This document shows, piece by piece, positions 1 through 7,926 of a stretch of DNA of 63,334 nucleotides (its first letter is position 1; each line of letters opens with the position of its first letter). The stretch lies in NCBI GenBank assembly GCA_034669505.1, contig JAXDNJ010000037.1, positions 1-63,334 on the forward strand, written 5' to 3'. A program made the translations under genes and the position numbers. The DNA comes from JAFASC01 sp034669505. GTDB lineage: Bacteria; Pseudomonadota; Alphaproteobacteria; Rhizobiales; Beijerinckiaceae. The notes under the pieces were generated by a model that searched no databases, had not been told where the DNA came from, and saw only the letters and a list, made by a program, of their open reading frames with translations.

Positions 1-49
1 GTCAGAACGTTGCGTCTCTCGCGCCGCCCGTGCCAGAAGGAATCTTGCC

Positions 50-1123
50 GTGAGCCAGCCGAATCTCCGCGTCGTAGAAGGACCTTCCGTGGACAAGACC
101 AAGGCGCTCGACGCCGCCCTGTCCCAGATCGAGCGCGCCTTCGGCAAGGGCTCGATCATGCGGCTCAAGGGCCAGCAGGCGGTCGAGATCGAGACAATCC
201 CGACCGGCTCGCTCGGCCTCGACATCGCGCTCGGCGTCGGCGGCCTGCCGCGCGGCCGGGTCGTCGAAATCTACGGGCCGGAATCGTCGGGCAAGACGAC
301 GCTGACCCTGCATGTCGTCGCCGAGGCGCAGAAGCGCGGCGGCACCTGCGCCTTCGTCGATGCCGAGCACGCGCTCGATCCGATCTATGCCCGCAAACTT
401 GGCGTCGATCTCGACAATCTCCTGATCTCGCAGCCCGATACCGGCGAGCAGGCGCTGGAGATCGCCGACACGCTGATCCGCTCCGGCGCCATTGACGTGC
501 TGGTCATCGATTCGGTCGCCGCGCTGACGCCGCGCGCCGAGATCGAGGGCGAGATGGGCGACGTCCAGCCGGGCCTGCAGGCGCGGCTGATGAGCCAGGC
601 CTTGCGCAAGCTCACCGCGTCGATCTCGAAATCGAACTGCATGGTGATCTTCATCAACCAGATCCGCATGAAGATCGGCGTCATGTACGGCTCGCCGGAG
701 ACGACGACCGGCGGCAATGCGCTGAAATTCTATGCGTCCGTCAGGCTCGACATCCGCCGCATTGGCGCGATCAAGGATCGCGACGAGGTGATCGGCAACC
801 AGACGCGGGTGAAGGTCGTCAAGAACAAGGTCGCGCCGCCGTTCAAGCAGGTCGAGTTCGACATCATGTATGGCGAGGGCATCTCCAAGGCGGGCGAGCT
901 CGTCGATCTCGGGGTCAAGGCCGGGGTCGTCGAGAAATCCGGCGCCTGGTTCTCCTTCGACAGCCAGCGGCTCGGCCAGGGGCGCGAGAACGCCAAGCTG
1001 TTCCTGAAGCAGAACCCGGACGCGGCCGCGAAGATCGAGCAGGCGATCCGCGAGAATGCCGGCCTCATCGCCGAGCGCATCCTCGAGCAGGCCGACGACG
1101 ACGACAGCGCCGCCGAAGGCTGA
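50..1123 (+). CDS. recA: DNA recombinase RecA
   Basis: Cytoplasmic ATP-dependent strand-exchange protein for homologous recombination and activation of LexA self-cleavage. The 357-residue product has the usual RecA length. The Walker A motif GPESSGKT lies at residues 76-83, and the core is continuous through the L1/L2 DNA-binding loops to an acidic C-terminal tail ending in a run of Asp. It starts at a GTG, with an AGAAGGA Shine-Dalgarno sequence about 9 bases upstream. The upstream promoter (where an SOS box would lie) is outside the window. A strong terminator follows, so recA is probably monocistronic and alaS is transcribed separately. Confidence 0.98.
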   Translation: MSQPNLRVVEGPSVDKTKALDAALSQIERAFGKGSIMRLKGQQAVEIETIPTGSLGLDIALGVGGLPRGRVVEIYGPESSGKTTLTLHVVAEAQKRGGTCAFVDAEHALDPIYARKLGVDLDNLLISQPDTGEQALEIADTLIRSGAIDVLVIDSVAALTPRAEIEGEMGDVQPGLQARLMSQALRKLTASISKSNCMVIFINQIRMKIGVMYGSPETTTGGNALKFYASVRLDIRRIGAIKDRDEVIGNQTRVKVVKNKVAPPFKQVEFDIMYGEGISKAGELVDLGVKAGVVEKSGAWFSFDSQRLGQGRENAKLFLKQNPDAAAKIEQAIRENAGLIAERILEQADDDDSAAEG

Positions 1124-1229
1124 AGTCTGACGCTCGCTCGCTCACGCATGCCACGCGCGAGCGGCGGATATTTCTGTCGTGGGTCCCCGCCCCCCTCTCT
1201 CCCTCGACAGGCGTAATACCCGCCGCTAG

Positions 1230-1256
1230 AAAGGCCCGGCTCTTCGCCGGGCCTTT
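1230..1256 (+). terminator. Terminator after recA
   Basis: A perfect 11-bp inverted repeat (AAAGGCCCGGC, loop TCTTC, GCCGGGCCTTT) lies in the recA-alaS gap. It is followed by TCCTGTTGTG, a weak T-rich tail. Its position and GC-rich stem fit an intrinsic terminator for recA. Confidence 0.8.
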
Positions 1257-1345
1257 CCTGTTGTGGCGGACGCGGTGCTCTTGATTGAAGGCGCGTTTTC
1301 CGTTCGGCGCTCCGCCCGGCTTTTCTCCCGCGAGTCGATCAAGCG

Positions 1346-4015
1346 ATGAACGGCGTCAACGAAATCCGGTCGGCTTTCCTCGACTTCTTCGAGAAGAATG
1401 GCCACACGCGCGTCCCGTCGGCGCCGCTCGTGCCGCGCAACGATCCGACCCTGATGTTCGTCAACGCCGGCATGGTGCCGTTCAAGACGCTGTTCACCGG
1501 CGCCGAGAAGCGGCCTTACACGCGCGCCGCCTCGACGCAGAAATGCGTACGCGCCGGCGGCAAGCACAACGATCTCGACAATGTCGGCTACACCGCCCGC
1601 CACAACACCTTTTTCGAGATGCTCGGCAACTTCTCCTTCGGCGATTATTTCAAGGAGGAGGCGATCAAGCTCGCCTGGGACCTGATCACCAAGGAATTCA
1701 AGCTTGGCCGCGAGCGCCTGCTCGTCACCGTCTATCACACCGACGACGAGGCTTTCGATCTTTGGAAGAAGATCGCCGGCTTTTCCGACCGCCGCATCAT
1801 CCGCATCGCGACCGCCGACAACTTTTGGCAGATGGGCGAGACCGGTCCCTGCGGCCCCTGCTCGGAGATTTTCTACGACCAGGGTGAGGCGATCGCCGGC
1901 GGCCCCCCCGGAACTGCAGGAGAAGACGGAGACCGATTCCTCGAATTCTGGAACCTCGTCTTCATGCAATTCGACGAGGTCGAACCCGGCCGCCGCATCC
2001 CGCTGCCGCGTCCATCGATCGATACGGGCATGGGACTCGAGCGTATGGCGGCGCTCTTACAAGGCGTCACGTCGAGCTTCGATATCGATCTTTTTCGCGC
2101 GCTGATCACTACTATCGCCGAGGCGACCAACACCGATCCGAAAGGGCCGCTGCAGGCAAGCCACCGCATCATCGCCGATCATTTGCGCGCCTCCGCCTTC
2201 CTCGTCTCCGACGGCGTGCTGCCCTCCAACGAAGGCCGCGGCTATGTGCTGCGCCGCATCATGCGCCGCGCCATGCGGCACGCGCAGATACTGGGGGCGC
2301 GCGAGCCGCTCATGTGGCGGCTCGTCCCGGCGCTGGTGCGGGAAATGGGAATGGCCTATCCCGAGCTCATCCGCGCCGAAGCGCTGATCACCGAAACATT
2401 GCGGCTGGAGGAAACGCGATTCCGGCAGACGCTCGTGCGCGGTCTCGCCATTCTCGACGACGAGAGCCGCGATCTCACAGAAGGCGCGCGGCTTTCCGGT
2501 GAAACCGCGTTCCGCCTTTACGACACGTACGGCTTCCCGCTCGATCTCACACAGGACGCACTGCGCGCGCGTGGTATCGGCGTCGACACGGAAGGCTTTT
2601 CCGCCGCGATGGAGCGCCAGCGCGCCGATGCGCGCAAAGCCTGGGCCGGGTCAGGCGAAGCAGCCACGGAAAGCTTGTGGTTTGCCGTGCGCGATCGCGC
2701 CGGCGCAACCGAGTTTTTGGGCTACGACACCGAAGAAGCCGCCGGCATCGTCACCGCCCTTGTCGCCGATGGTGCGGAGGTCCCCCGCCTCCAGAAAGGC
2801 CAGACCGGCAGCGTCATCCTCAATCAAACGCCGTTTTATGGCGAATCCGGTGGCCAGGTCGGCGATACCGGTGTGCTCTCAGCGCCGGGCGTGCGCTTCC
2901 CGGTTAGCGATACGCAGAAAAAAATCGGCGATGTGTTCGTCCATTCCGGCATCGTCGAAGAGGGCGAGATCACGCCCGGCCAATCCCTCGATCTAAAAGT
3001 AGATCACGCGCGGCGCAGCGCAATTCGTGCAAATCACTCCGCAACGCATCTCCTGCACGAGGCGCTCCGTCAGGTCCTCGGCGAGCACGTCGCGCAGAAG
3101 GGATCGCTTGTGGCGCCGGACCGCCTTCGATTTGATTTCGCCCATCCAAAGCCGATCAGCGATAGCGAACTCGCCGCGGCCGAAGATATCGCCAACGCGC
3201 ATATCCTGAAAAACACGCCGGTCGAGACGCGCCTGATGGCCATCGATGAGGCAATCGAATCCGGCGCGCGCGCTTTATTCGGCGAAAAGTATGGCGACGA
3301 AGTGCGCGTCGTCTCCATGGGCGGGCGGGACGGCGCCAATCACCCGTTTTCGGTGGAACTCTGCGGCGGCACGCATGTCCAGCGCACCGGCGATATCGGT
3401 CTCGTCTCGATCACCGGCGAAAGCGCCGTTGCCGCGGGCGTGCGTCGCGTCGAGGCGAAGACCGCGAACGCGGCGCGCCATCAGTTAAACGCAGAAGCAC
3501 AGCGCCTCCGCGAAGTCGCCTCGCTCATCAAAGTCTCCGCCGAAGAAGCGCCGGCGCGGCTTTCGTCACTCCTCGACGAGCGTAAGCGGCTCGAACGCGA
3601 ACTCACGGAGGCGCGCAAGAAACTCGCAATGGGCGGCGGCTCAACCGGCAACGGCGCGGATCAGCCGGTGCGCGATGTCGCCGGCATAAAACTGTTCGCG
3701 CGCGCCGTACAAGGCGTCGAGATGAAGGACCTGAAATCGCTTGCCGATGAAGCCAAGAAGGCAATCGGCTCCGGAATTATCGCGATCGCCAACACTGCGG
3801 CGGACGGCAAGGGCGCGATCGTCGTCGGCGTCACGCCCGATCTGACGGAGCGCTTCAATGCGGTCGATTTCGTCCGCCTCGCCTCGGAGCGCCTCGGCGG
3901 CAAAGGCGGTGGCGGCCGGCCAGATATGGCGCAGGCCGGGGGTCCCGACGGATCGCAGGCCGAGGCCGCGTTGCAGGCCGTCGAGGACGCGGTGCGCGAA
4001 CGCGCCGCGGGATAA
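1346..4015 (+). CDS. alaS: Alanine--tRNA ligase
   Basis: Class II aminoacyl-tRNA synthetase that charges tRNA-Ala and edits mischarged Ser/Gly. The 889-residue length matches bacterial AlaS. The N-terminal catalytic domain carries motif 1 to 3 sequences (for example GPCGPCSEIFYD and GMGLERMA). The editing domain has the zinc-binding pairs H564/H568 (HSATH) and C673/H677 (CGGTH). A coiled-coil linker and the glycine-rich C-Ala domain follow. It starts at the ATG preceding NGVNEIRSAFLDFF, the canonical N-terminus; no strong Shine-Dalgarno sequence is visible. No gene of related function follows, and the downstream region drops in GC. Confidence 0.98.
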   Translation: MNGVNEIRSAFLDFFEKNGHTRVPSAPLVPRNDPTLMFVNAGMVPFKTLFTGAEKRPYTRAASTQKCVRAGGKHNDLDNVGYTARHNTFFEMLGNFSFGDYFKEEAIKLAWDLITKEFKLGRERLLVTVYHTDDEAFDLWKKIAGFSDRRIIRIATADNFWQMGETGPCGPCSEIFYDQGEAIAGGPPGTAGEDGDRFLEFWNLVFMQFDEVEPGRRIPLPRPSIDTGMGLERMAALLQGVTSSFDIDLFRALITTIAEATNTDPKGPLQASHRIIADHLRASAFLVSDGVLPSNEGRGYVLRRIMRRAMRHAQILGAREPLMWRLVPALVREMGMAYPELIRAEALITETLRLEETRFRQTLVRGLAILDDESRDLTEGARLSGETAFRLYDTYGFPLDLTQDALRARGIGVDTEGFSAAMERQRADARKAWAGSGEAATESLWFAVRDRAGATEFLGYDTEEAAGIVTALVADGAEVPRLQKGQTGSVILNQTPFYGESGGQVGDTGVLSAPGVRFPVSDTQKKIGDVFVHSGIVEEGEITPGQSLDLKVDHARRSAIRANHSATHLLHEALRQVLGEHVAQKGSLVAPDRLRFDFAHPKPISDSELAAAEDIANAHILKNTPVETRLMAIDEAIESGARALFGEKYGDEVRVVSMGGRDGANHPFSVELCGGTHVQRTGDIGLVSITGESAVAAGVRRVEAKTANAARHQLNAEAQRLREVASLIKVSAEEAPARLSSLLDERKRLERELTEARKKLAMGGGSTGNGADQPVRDVAGIKLFARAVQGVEMKDLKSLADEAKKAIGSGIIAIANTAADGKGAIVVGVTPDLTERFNAVDFVRLASERLGGKGGGGRPDMAQAGGPDGSQAEAALQAVEDAVRERAAG

Positions 4016-4215
4016 GCCTCAAGATAGAGCCAAACAGAAGATATTGCAGCGCAACGCTAAAGAAGTGAACGTGGTCGCCGCTGCATCTCTAGCCAGCGGC
4101 CACATTTTGGGCATTTATCAACAATTTGATACCCGGGCGCACGATCGAGCAGAACATTTTCAAAGCAGCTGCAGAGACCGAAGATTCGCCATGCGTCTGC
4201 CCGCAACGTTGAGGC

Positions 4216-4704
4216 TCAAGCAGCTAAAGCGATAACGTTTCGCTCAAAACGGCGCCACTGCCGTCCAGCCTCAACCGTCGGCACCACATGCGTTTCGAAT
4301 CTATATACCCAACTCGGATCGAGGTTCAGTGACCCTACGTTGATGTTCGCTCTCAACATCGTTTCTGTGATGTCTTCACCGCGCTCACTATGCATCGTTA
4401 CATCGAATGGCCAAAACTTCCCCATCTCCCGGATTATTGATTGTTGTGGGCTGTGAAGCCTTACGATGAAGGGATCTATTTCTTTGGGTGTTGCTTCGCT
4501 ATTATAAGCTTTGAATAACAATTCAGCGAGCGCGAGGGGACCAGCGATATCTGTGACTTCGGTGACCATGACGAGTACCTTGGAATTCAGAATCTCGTCG
4601 TCAGCCCAAAATAAGCATCGCGGCCTCAATCCGAGGCGCTCGACTGCCACGAGGTAGTCTTGACCGGCTTGCCAAAACCTCATTTCAAGGTGGCGCGGAG
4701 CCAT
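4216..4704 (-). CDS. Hypothetical protein, partner of the HEPN-like gene
   Basis: A 162-residue protein with no family I recognise and no signal peptide or membrane segment. It starts 25 bases before the end of the HEPN-like gene in another frame, so the two are almost certainly co-transcribed and translationally coupled. Sequence composition suggests an alpha/beta fold (for example SKVLVMVTEVTDIAGPLALA). It is not a recognisable MNT nucleotidyltransferase, the usual HEPN partner, because the GSxxxG...DxD signature is absent. GC is clearly below the flanking recA/alaS and stress-response genes, with lines near 45%, which suggests horizontal acquisition. The function is unknown; a partner or antitoxin role is only inferred from the arrangement. 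Confidence 0.6.
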   Translation of the reverse strand: MAPRHLEMRFWQAGQDYLVAVERLGLRPRCLFWADDEILNSKVLVMVTEVTDIAGPLALAELLFKAYNSEATPKEIDPFIVRLHSPQQSIIREMGKFWPFDVTMHSERGEDITETMLRANINVGSLNLDPSWVYRFETHVVPTVEAGRQWRRFERNVIALAA

Positions 4705-5096
4705 GTCACAATTCCTTCCTTACCAAACGCTGCCTCCACCCAGCTCCTGGCGACCTTTCTAGGCATCGGCTTAGGATCATAAGACTGGTCTCGTGTCCAT
4801 TGTCTAACAAGAGACCACGACGGCGCAAGTCGGCTCCGTGGCGTGAACGAAATCTGAGCTATAGTAGCGAGTGCTACCAGATCGTCAGTATATGGGTCGG
4901 GACGGCTTTGGCGGCTTGGCCAGCCGTTCAGACGCTCACGGCGCATAATATAGGCCTTCAGAGCACATTCCACGCCTTGTCCGGCGTGATAATACGCTTG
5001 GGCGGCTGCTCTCCGATCATCTTGCATCGCAAGCGCAACTCTTTCGTGTTGGTCAACTAGTGCAAGCCATTCCTCCGGAGTTGCTGGGTCAGTCAT
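4680..5096 (-). CDS. HEPN-like domain protein
   Basis: A 138-residue, mostly helical protein. The stretch AQAYYHAGQGVECALKAYIM (residues about 33-52) resembles the HEPN-domain helix with the A-x-hA-x-E-xxLKA pattern. HEPN proteins are often RNase toxins or their relatives in conflict modules. However, the catalytic R-x4-6-H motif is not evident here: the closest match, R followed seven residues later by H, has the wrong spacing. This could therefore be a non-catalytic HEPN protein or a distant variant. It is the first gene of a two-gene unit with the overlapping hypothetical downstream. The low GC suggests transfer. Confidence 0.6.
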   Translation of the reverse strand: MTDPATPEEWLALVDQHERVALAMQDDRRAAAQAYYHAGQGVECALKAYIMRRERLNGWPSRQSRPDPYTDDLVALATIAQISFTPRSRLAPSWSLVRQWTRDQSYDPKPMPRKVARSWVEAAFGKEGIVTWLRATLK

Positions 5097-5210
5097 TCGG
5101 CATAGGAATGCCTCAAGTCTAATCAGGTGGAAAGAGGGTGGTCAATCCAGACGAACCCTGCTCCGGAGGCGCTTCCGCCGCTAGACCGAAGGCGCGCGCG
5201 CCCTCCAGCT

Positions 5211-5235
5211 GGAACTTTGCCGGTTACCCACCGTT
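5211..5235 (+). promoter_or_regulatory. Consensus EcfG-type promoter upstream of DUF1328 gene
   Basis: GGAAC (5211-5215), 16 bases, then CGTT (5232-5235). This exactly matches the alphaproteobacterial general-stress sigma factor EcfG consensus GGAAC-N16/17-CGTT. It lies about 66 bases upstream of the DUF1328 start codon on the same strand. The match is seen in the sequence; regulation by EcfG is inferred. Confidence 0.75.
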
Positions 5236-5301
5236 TTCAACGCAAATCACCGGCGCGGCCTCGGCTTGGCCTGCAAGACTGCCGCGCAACGGAGGATCAA
5301 C

Positions 5302-5487
5302 ATGAACTTCGGTAACCTGCTCCACTGGGCCGTCGTCTTCCTGATCATCGCCGTTGTTGCCGCGGTGTTGGGATTTGGCGGGGTCGCTGGCACCGCGATG
5401 GAAGGCGCGCGAATTCTGTTCTGGGTCGCGCTCGTCCTGCTGTTGATCTCCCTGGTCTTCGGCTTCGCGCGGCGCGGTCGATATTGA
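5302..5487 (+). CDS. DUF1328 family small membrane protein
   Basis: A 61-residue protein with two hydrophobic segments (about residues 6-25 and 38-55) separated by a Gly/Ala-rich turn and ending in a basic ARRGRY tail. This is the layout of the DUF1328/YtjA family of inner-membrane peptides. The ATG at 5302 has an ideal GGAGG Shine-Dalgarno sequence at 5291-5295; an upstream in-frame ATG would add 12 residues that do not fit the family. A perfect EcfG-type promoter precedes it, consistent with induction in the general stress response. The molecular function of DUF1328 is unknown. Confidence 0.9.
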   Translation: MNFGNLLHWAVVFLIIAVVAAVLGFGGVAGTAMEGARILFWVALVLLLISLVFGFARRGRY

Positions 5488-5503
5488 CAGTCTAAATCGC
5501 GAG

Positions 5504-5534
5504 CTTACCCGCGGCCGCTGCTGCCGCGGGTAAG
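5504..5534. terminator. Perfect 11-bp hairpin between convergent genes
   Basis: CTTACCCGCGG at 5504-5514 and CCGCGGGTAAG at 5524-5534 form a perfect inverted repeat with a 9-base loop. It covers the last codons of the histidine kinase, 17 bases past the DUF1328 stop. No U-tract follows on either strand, so it may be a transcript-end or mRNA-stabilising stem rather than a classic intrinsic terminator. Confidence 0.5.
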
Positions 5535-7079
5535 AACATATTTGTCGGGAATATCGAGCGTCCAGACGAGGCCGCTCGGCTCGAAGCGTAGATCGACCTT
5601 GCCTTCGAGTGCGAGCGTGACGATACGCGTGACCACCTTGTGACCGAAACCTTCGCGCGCCGGCGGTGATACAGGCGGGCCACCGATCTCCTGCCAGGTG
5701 ATTCGAAAGCGATCTTCCTTGAGGTCCCAACGGATCTCGATGTGACCGTCTTCGTTTGAGAGGCCGCCATATTTGGCGGCGTTGGTTGATAGTTCGTGCA
5801 GCGCGAGGCCGAGATTCTGCGCGGCTTCCGGCTTTAGCATGATGTCGGGCCCGGTAGGATCGATCCGGGTGCCGATCAGATCGACATAGTGCCCGACCTG
5901 CGTGCGTACGAGTTCGTCGATCGAGGCACCGTGCCAGTCCTCATCCATGAGGATGTCGTGCGACGCCGCCAATGCCTGCAGCCGGGCCGAAAATATCTGT
6001 TCGAAATCATGCGCCGAACCGGCGGTTACCGCCGTCTGGCGTGCCATCGCCTGAATGACGGCGAGCAGATTTTTCGAGCGATGCGCTATCTCGCGCATGA
6101 GGAATCGCACATGCGCTTCGCGCTGCTTGCGCTCGGTGACATCGCGCGCCGTGCCGACCATGCGGATCGCGCGGCCGTTCTCGAATGAAGTGCGGCCTTG
6201 CGCGAGTATCCAGCGCTCGATCCCGTCTTTGGTGCCGATGACGCGATATTCGACCTCATAATCGCCGTCGCGTGCCGGATTGGTCGCGAGGTCCAGGGCG
6301 CCATCGCTGCGCTCGATATCGGCAGGATTCAAAGCCTCGCGGAACACCTCGTAAGTCGGCGTGACGTCGTCGGGCAGTGCCCAGAGGGCGCGCATCCGCG
6401 AATCCCAGATGAAAGTCCCGTTAACGAAATCCCACTCCCAGACGCCGATCTCTCCCGCTTCGAGCGCCCGTACGGTGCGATTGAGCGCTATCTGCAACTC
6501 GCTCGCGCGCTCGGGTTTTGGTCCGCCGGAAGTGCTCGCCGCCCATTCGCGACCGAGGACGCCGACCCGGATGCTATCGCCTGTCGCCTCCGCTACCGGA
6601 AACAGTGACAGGTCCCACGTGATCGCGCCGTCTTCCGGCGAGCGCCAAAACATTCGCGCGCGTTCACCTGAACGCGCGGCAGCAAACGCAGCCGTGGCGC
6701 GCTCCCGCTGCTGAGCGTCGCCGATAGAGGTAAAGCTTGGCGCTCCTTCCAGAACGCCGCGCGCCAGGCTGCGGCGGGCGACCTCGTTCGCCTCGACAAG
6801 GCGACCGCTCTCATCAAGCAGCAGCACGAGATCACCACTGGCATTCACGACAGCCGGCAGCAGGGCGGGGTTCAACTCCGCTGCGGCAAGGAATGGCTGA
6901 GCTTTGATACTGGAATTCACGCAAAGATCCGCGGCTTGGTAAAGCCAAGCTAACTGTTCTGAAGCTGAATGGCGAGGCCGCAGGAATCCATTCGCCATAT
7001 CAACAAAATGGTGAAGCTGCTGCGGAACGAATGGTGAAATGCGGCGTTTTCGTGTCACCGGCGAGGGCGCAAGGGGCAC
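5505..7079 (-). CDS. PAS-domain sensor histidine kinase, HWE family
   Basis: Soluble two-component sensor kinase of 524 residues with two PAS-like domains (about residues 75-180 and 205-315). The HWE/HisKA_2 dimerisation domain has MREIAHRSKNLLAVIQ, with phospho-acceptor His at about 333. The ATPase domain has the family N-box ALHELSTNAAKYG. There is no transmembrane segment, so it senses a cytoplasmic signal. HWE kinases commonly feed PhyR in the general stress response, and the neighbours carry EcfG promoters; the link is inferred. The GTG at 7079 has AGGA 7 bases upstream. In-frame starts at 6998 (ATG) or 6920 (GTG) are also possible and would leave the opposing promoter at 7024-7048 outside the coding region. 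Confidence 0.88.
   Translation of the reverse strand: MPLAPSPVTRKRRISPFVPQQLHHFVDMANGFLRPRHSASEQLAWLYQAADLCVNSSIKAQPFLAAAELNPALLPAVVNASGDLVLLLDESGRLVEANEVARRSLARGVLEGAPSFTSIGDAQQRERATAAFAAARSGERARMFWRSPEDGAITWDLSLFPVAEATGDSIRVGVLGREWAASTSGGPKPERASELQIALNRTVRALEAGEIGVWEWDFVNGTFIWDSRMRALWALPDDVTPTYEVFREALNPADIERSDGALDLATNPARDGDYEVEYRVIGTKDGIERWILAQGRTSFENGRAIRMVGTARDVTERKQREAHVRFLMREIAHRSKNLLAVIQAMARQTAVTAGSAHDFEQIFSARLQALAASHDILMDEDWHGASIDELVRTQVGHYVDLIGTRIDPTGPDIMLKPEAAQNLGLALHELSTNAAKYGGLSNEDGHIEIRWDLKEDRFRITWQEIGGPPVSPPAREGFGHKVVTRIVTLALEGKVDLRFEPSGLVWTLDIPDKYVLTRGSSGRG
7024..7048 (+). promoter_or_regulatory. Consensus EcfG-type promoter upstream of NepR-like gene
   Basis: GGAAC (7024-7028), 16 bases, CGTT (7045-7048), followed by more T. 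This is a perfect match to the EcfG consensus. It points towards the small gene starting near 7133 and overlaps the 5' end of the divergent kinase gene if that gene starts at 7079. The match is directly seen; its use is inferred. Confidence 0.72.
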
Positions 7080-7132
7080 TTATCTTTCCTGATGACCAAC
7101 GCTTTTGCGCTGATTGACCTTTTGTGACCGTT

Positions 7133-7342
7133 ATGTCCCGCCGCAATGCTGCAAATCCCAATCTCGAGATTGTCCCGCGCGACCGCGCGGTAGGGCGAGT
7201 GCCGGTGCGCGTGAGGGACGACTCGATCGAAGCTCGGCAGCTCGGCCCCCGCCTGCAGAAAATCTATTCCCCGATGGATCACCAGCCGGAAGATATCCGC
7301 ACGCTGATCGTCGCGCTCGACCGTAAGCTTCAGAAGCAATAA
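7133..7342 (+). CDS. Small protein with NepR-like C-terminal pattern
   Basis: A 69-residue basic protein. Its second half, LGPRLQKIYSPMDHQPEDIR followed by TLIVALD, follows the layout of NepR anti-sigma factors (LG-x-x-L-x-x-hY-x5-E/Q-P, then a short helix with LxxLhxxLD). The match is partial: the usual VPDRF segment is altered. NepR binds and inhibits EcfG until released by phospho-PhyR. An exact EcfG promoter about 85 bases upstream and a divergent HWE kinase gene support a general-stress role, but no phyR or ecfG gene is in the window. A GTG at 7124 is an alternative start; no clear Shine-Dalgarno sequence separates the two. Confidence 0.6.
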   Translation: MSRRNAANPNLEIVPRDRAVGRVPVRVRDDSIEARQLGPRLQKIYSPMDHQPEDIRTLIVALDRKLQKQ

Positions 7343-7365
7343 TCGAAACTTTCGCGGCCGTCGCT

Positions 7366-7848
7366 TTAGGGCAGCTTCAGACTTGATTTGTCGAAAGTCG
7401 GTGCGCTCTGCAGCTGATCCTTCGTGCGATCCAGCGCAAGCCAGTTCTTGCCGTTGCGGGTCATCATCCTGAGATCGGTGAACGGGATTTCGACGTCCTT
7501 TTGGCCGACGCCGAGGAAGCCGCCGACGCCGATGATCGCCGATTTGATCTGTCCGTCCTTGTCGACGATCATGTCAGTGAGATCTCCGATCTTCTGTTCG
7601 TTCTTGTCGTAGACGCTTTGGCCATAAACGTTCGAGGCGAGCCATTGCGTCGCACTTGATGGGACCGCGGGAGAGTTCGTCGGCATCGGTACGGTCGGCG
7701 ACGGCATCGCCGCATTCGGCGCCGTGGGGGGTGCGCTCGGCGAAGCCGGAGGCGGCGTTGTCGGCGTCTGCGCCCAAGATGGCCCGATCAAAGCAGCGGC
7801 GCCGATGACCATAGCAAACGCGATCGCGGCGACGGTCCGTTCGTTCAC
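7366..7848 (-). CDS. Exported PRC-barrel domain protein
   Basis: 160 residues: an N-terminal signal peptide with cleavage predicted after PSWAQ (about residue 27), a Pro/Thr/Ala-rich linker (28-65), then a PRC-barrel domain. The domain includes NVYGQSVYDKNEQKIGDLTD and IGVGGFLGVGQKDVEIPF, which is typical of the beta-barrel. Such proteins are periplasmic and often stress-induced; the ligand is unknown. The GTG start has a strong GAGGAGG Shine-Dalgarno sequence 7 bases upstream. A near-consensus EcfG promoter lies upstream, so it may belong with the adjacent stress genes. It converges with the NepR-like gene 23 bases away. Confidence 0.9.
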   Translation of the reverse strand: MNERTVAAIAFAMVIGAAALIGPSWAQTPTTPPPASPSAPPTAPNAAMPSPTVPMPTNSPAVPSSATQWLASNVYGQSVYDKNEQKIGDLTDMIVDKDGQIKSAIIGVGGFLGVGQKDVEIPFTDLRMMTRNGKNWLALDRTKDQLQSAPTFDKSSLKLP

Positions 7849-7882
7849 AAGCGGTCCTCCTCAAGGTGCGGGACGAGCGGAA

Positions 7883-7907
7883 AACCCAGGCTTCATCGTT
7901 TTGTTCC
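7883..7907 (-). promoter_or_regulatory. Near-consensus EcfG-type promoter for PRC-barrel gene
   Basis: On the minus strand, GGAAC (complement of 7903-7907), 16 bases, then GGTT (complement of 7883-7886). One base differs from the CGTT -10 consensus. It lies 35 bases upstream of the GTG start of the PRC-barrel gene. The match is weaker than for the other two sites. Confidence 0.5.
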
Positions 7908-7926
7908 GGTGTCGGCATTGGTCGCA

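Noticed and set aside
5127..5315. 62-codon reading frame upstream of the DUF1328 gene
   Set aside because: It lies over the EcfG promoter and Shine-Dalgarno region of the DUF1328 gene and has no homology.
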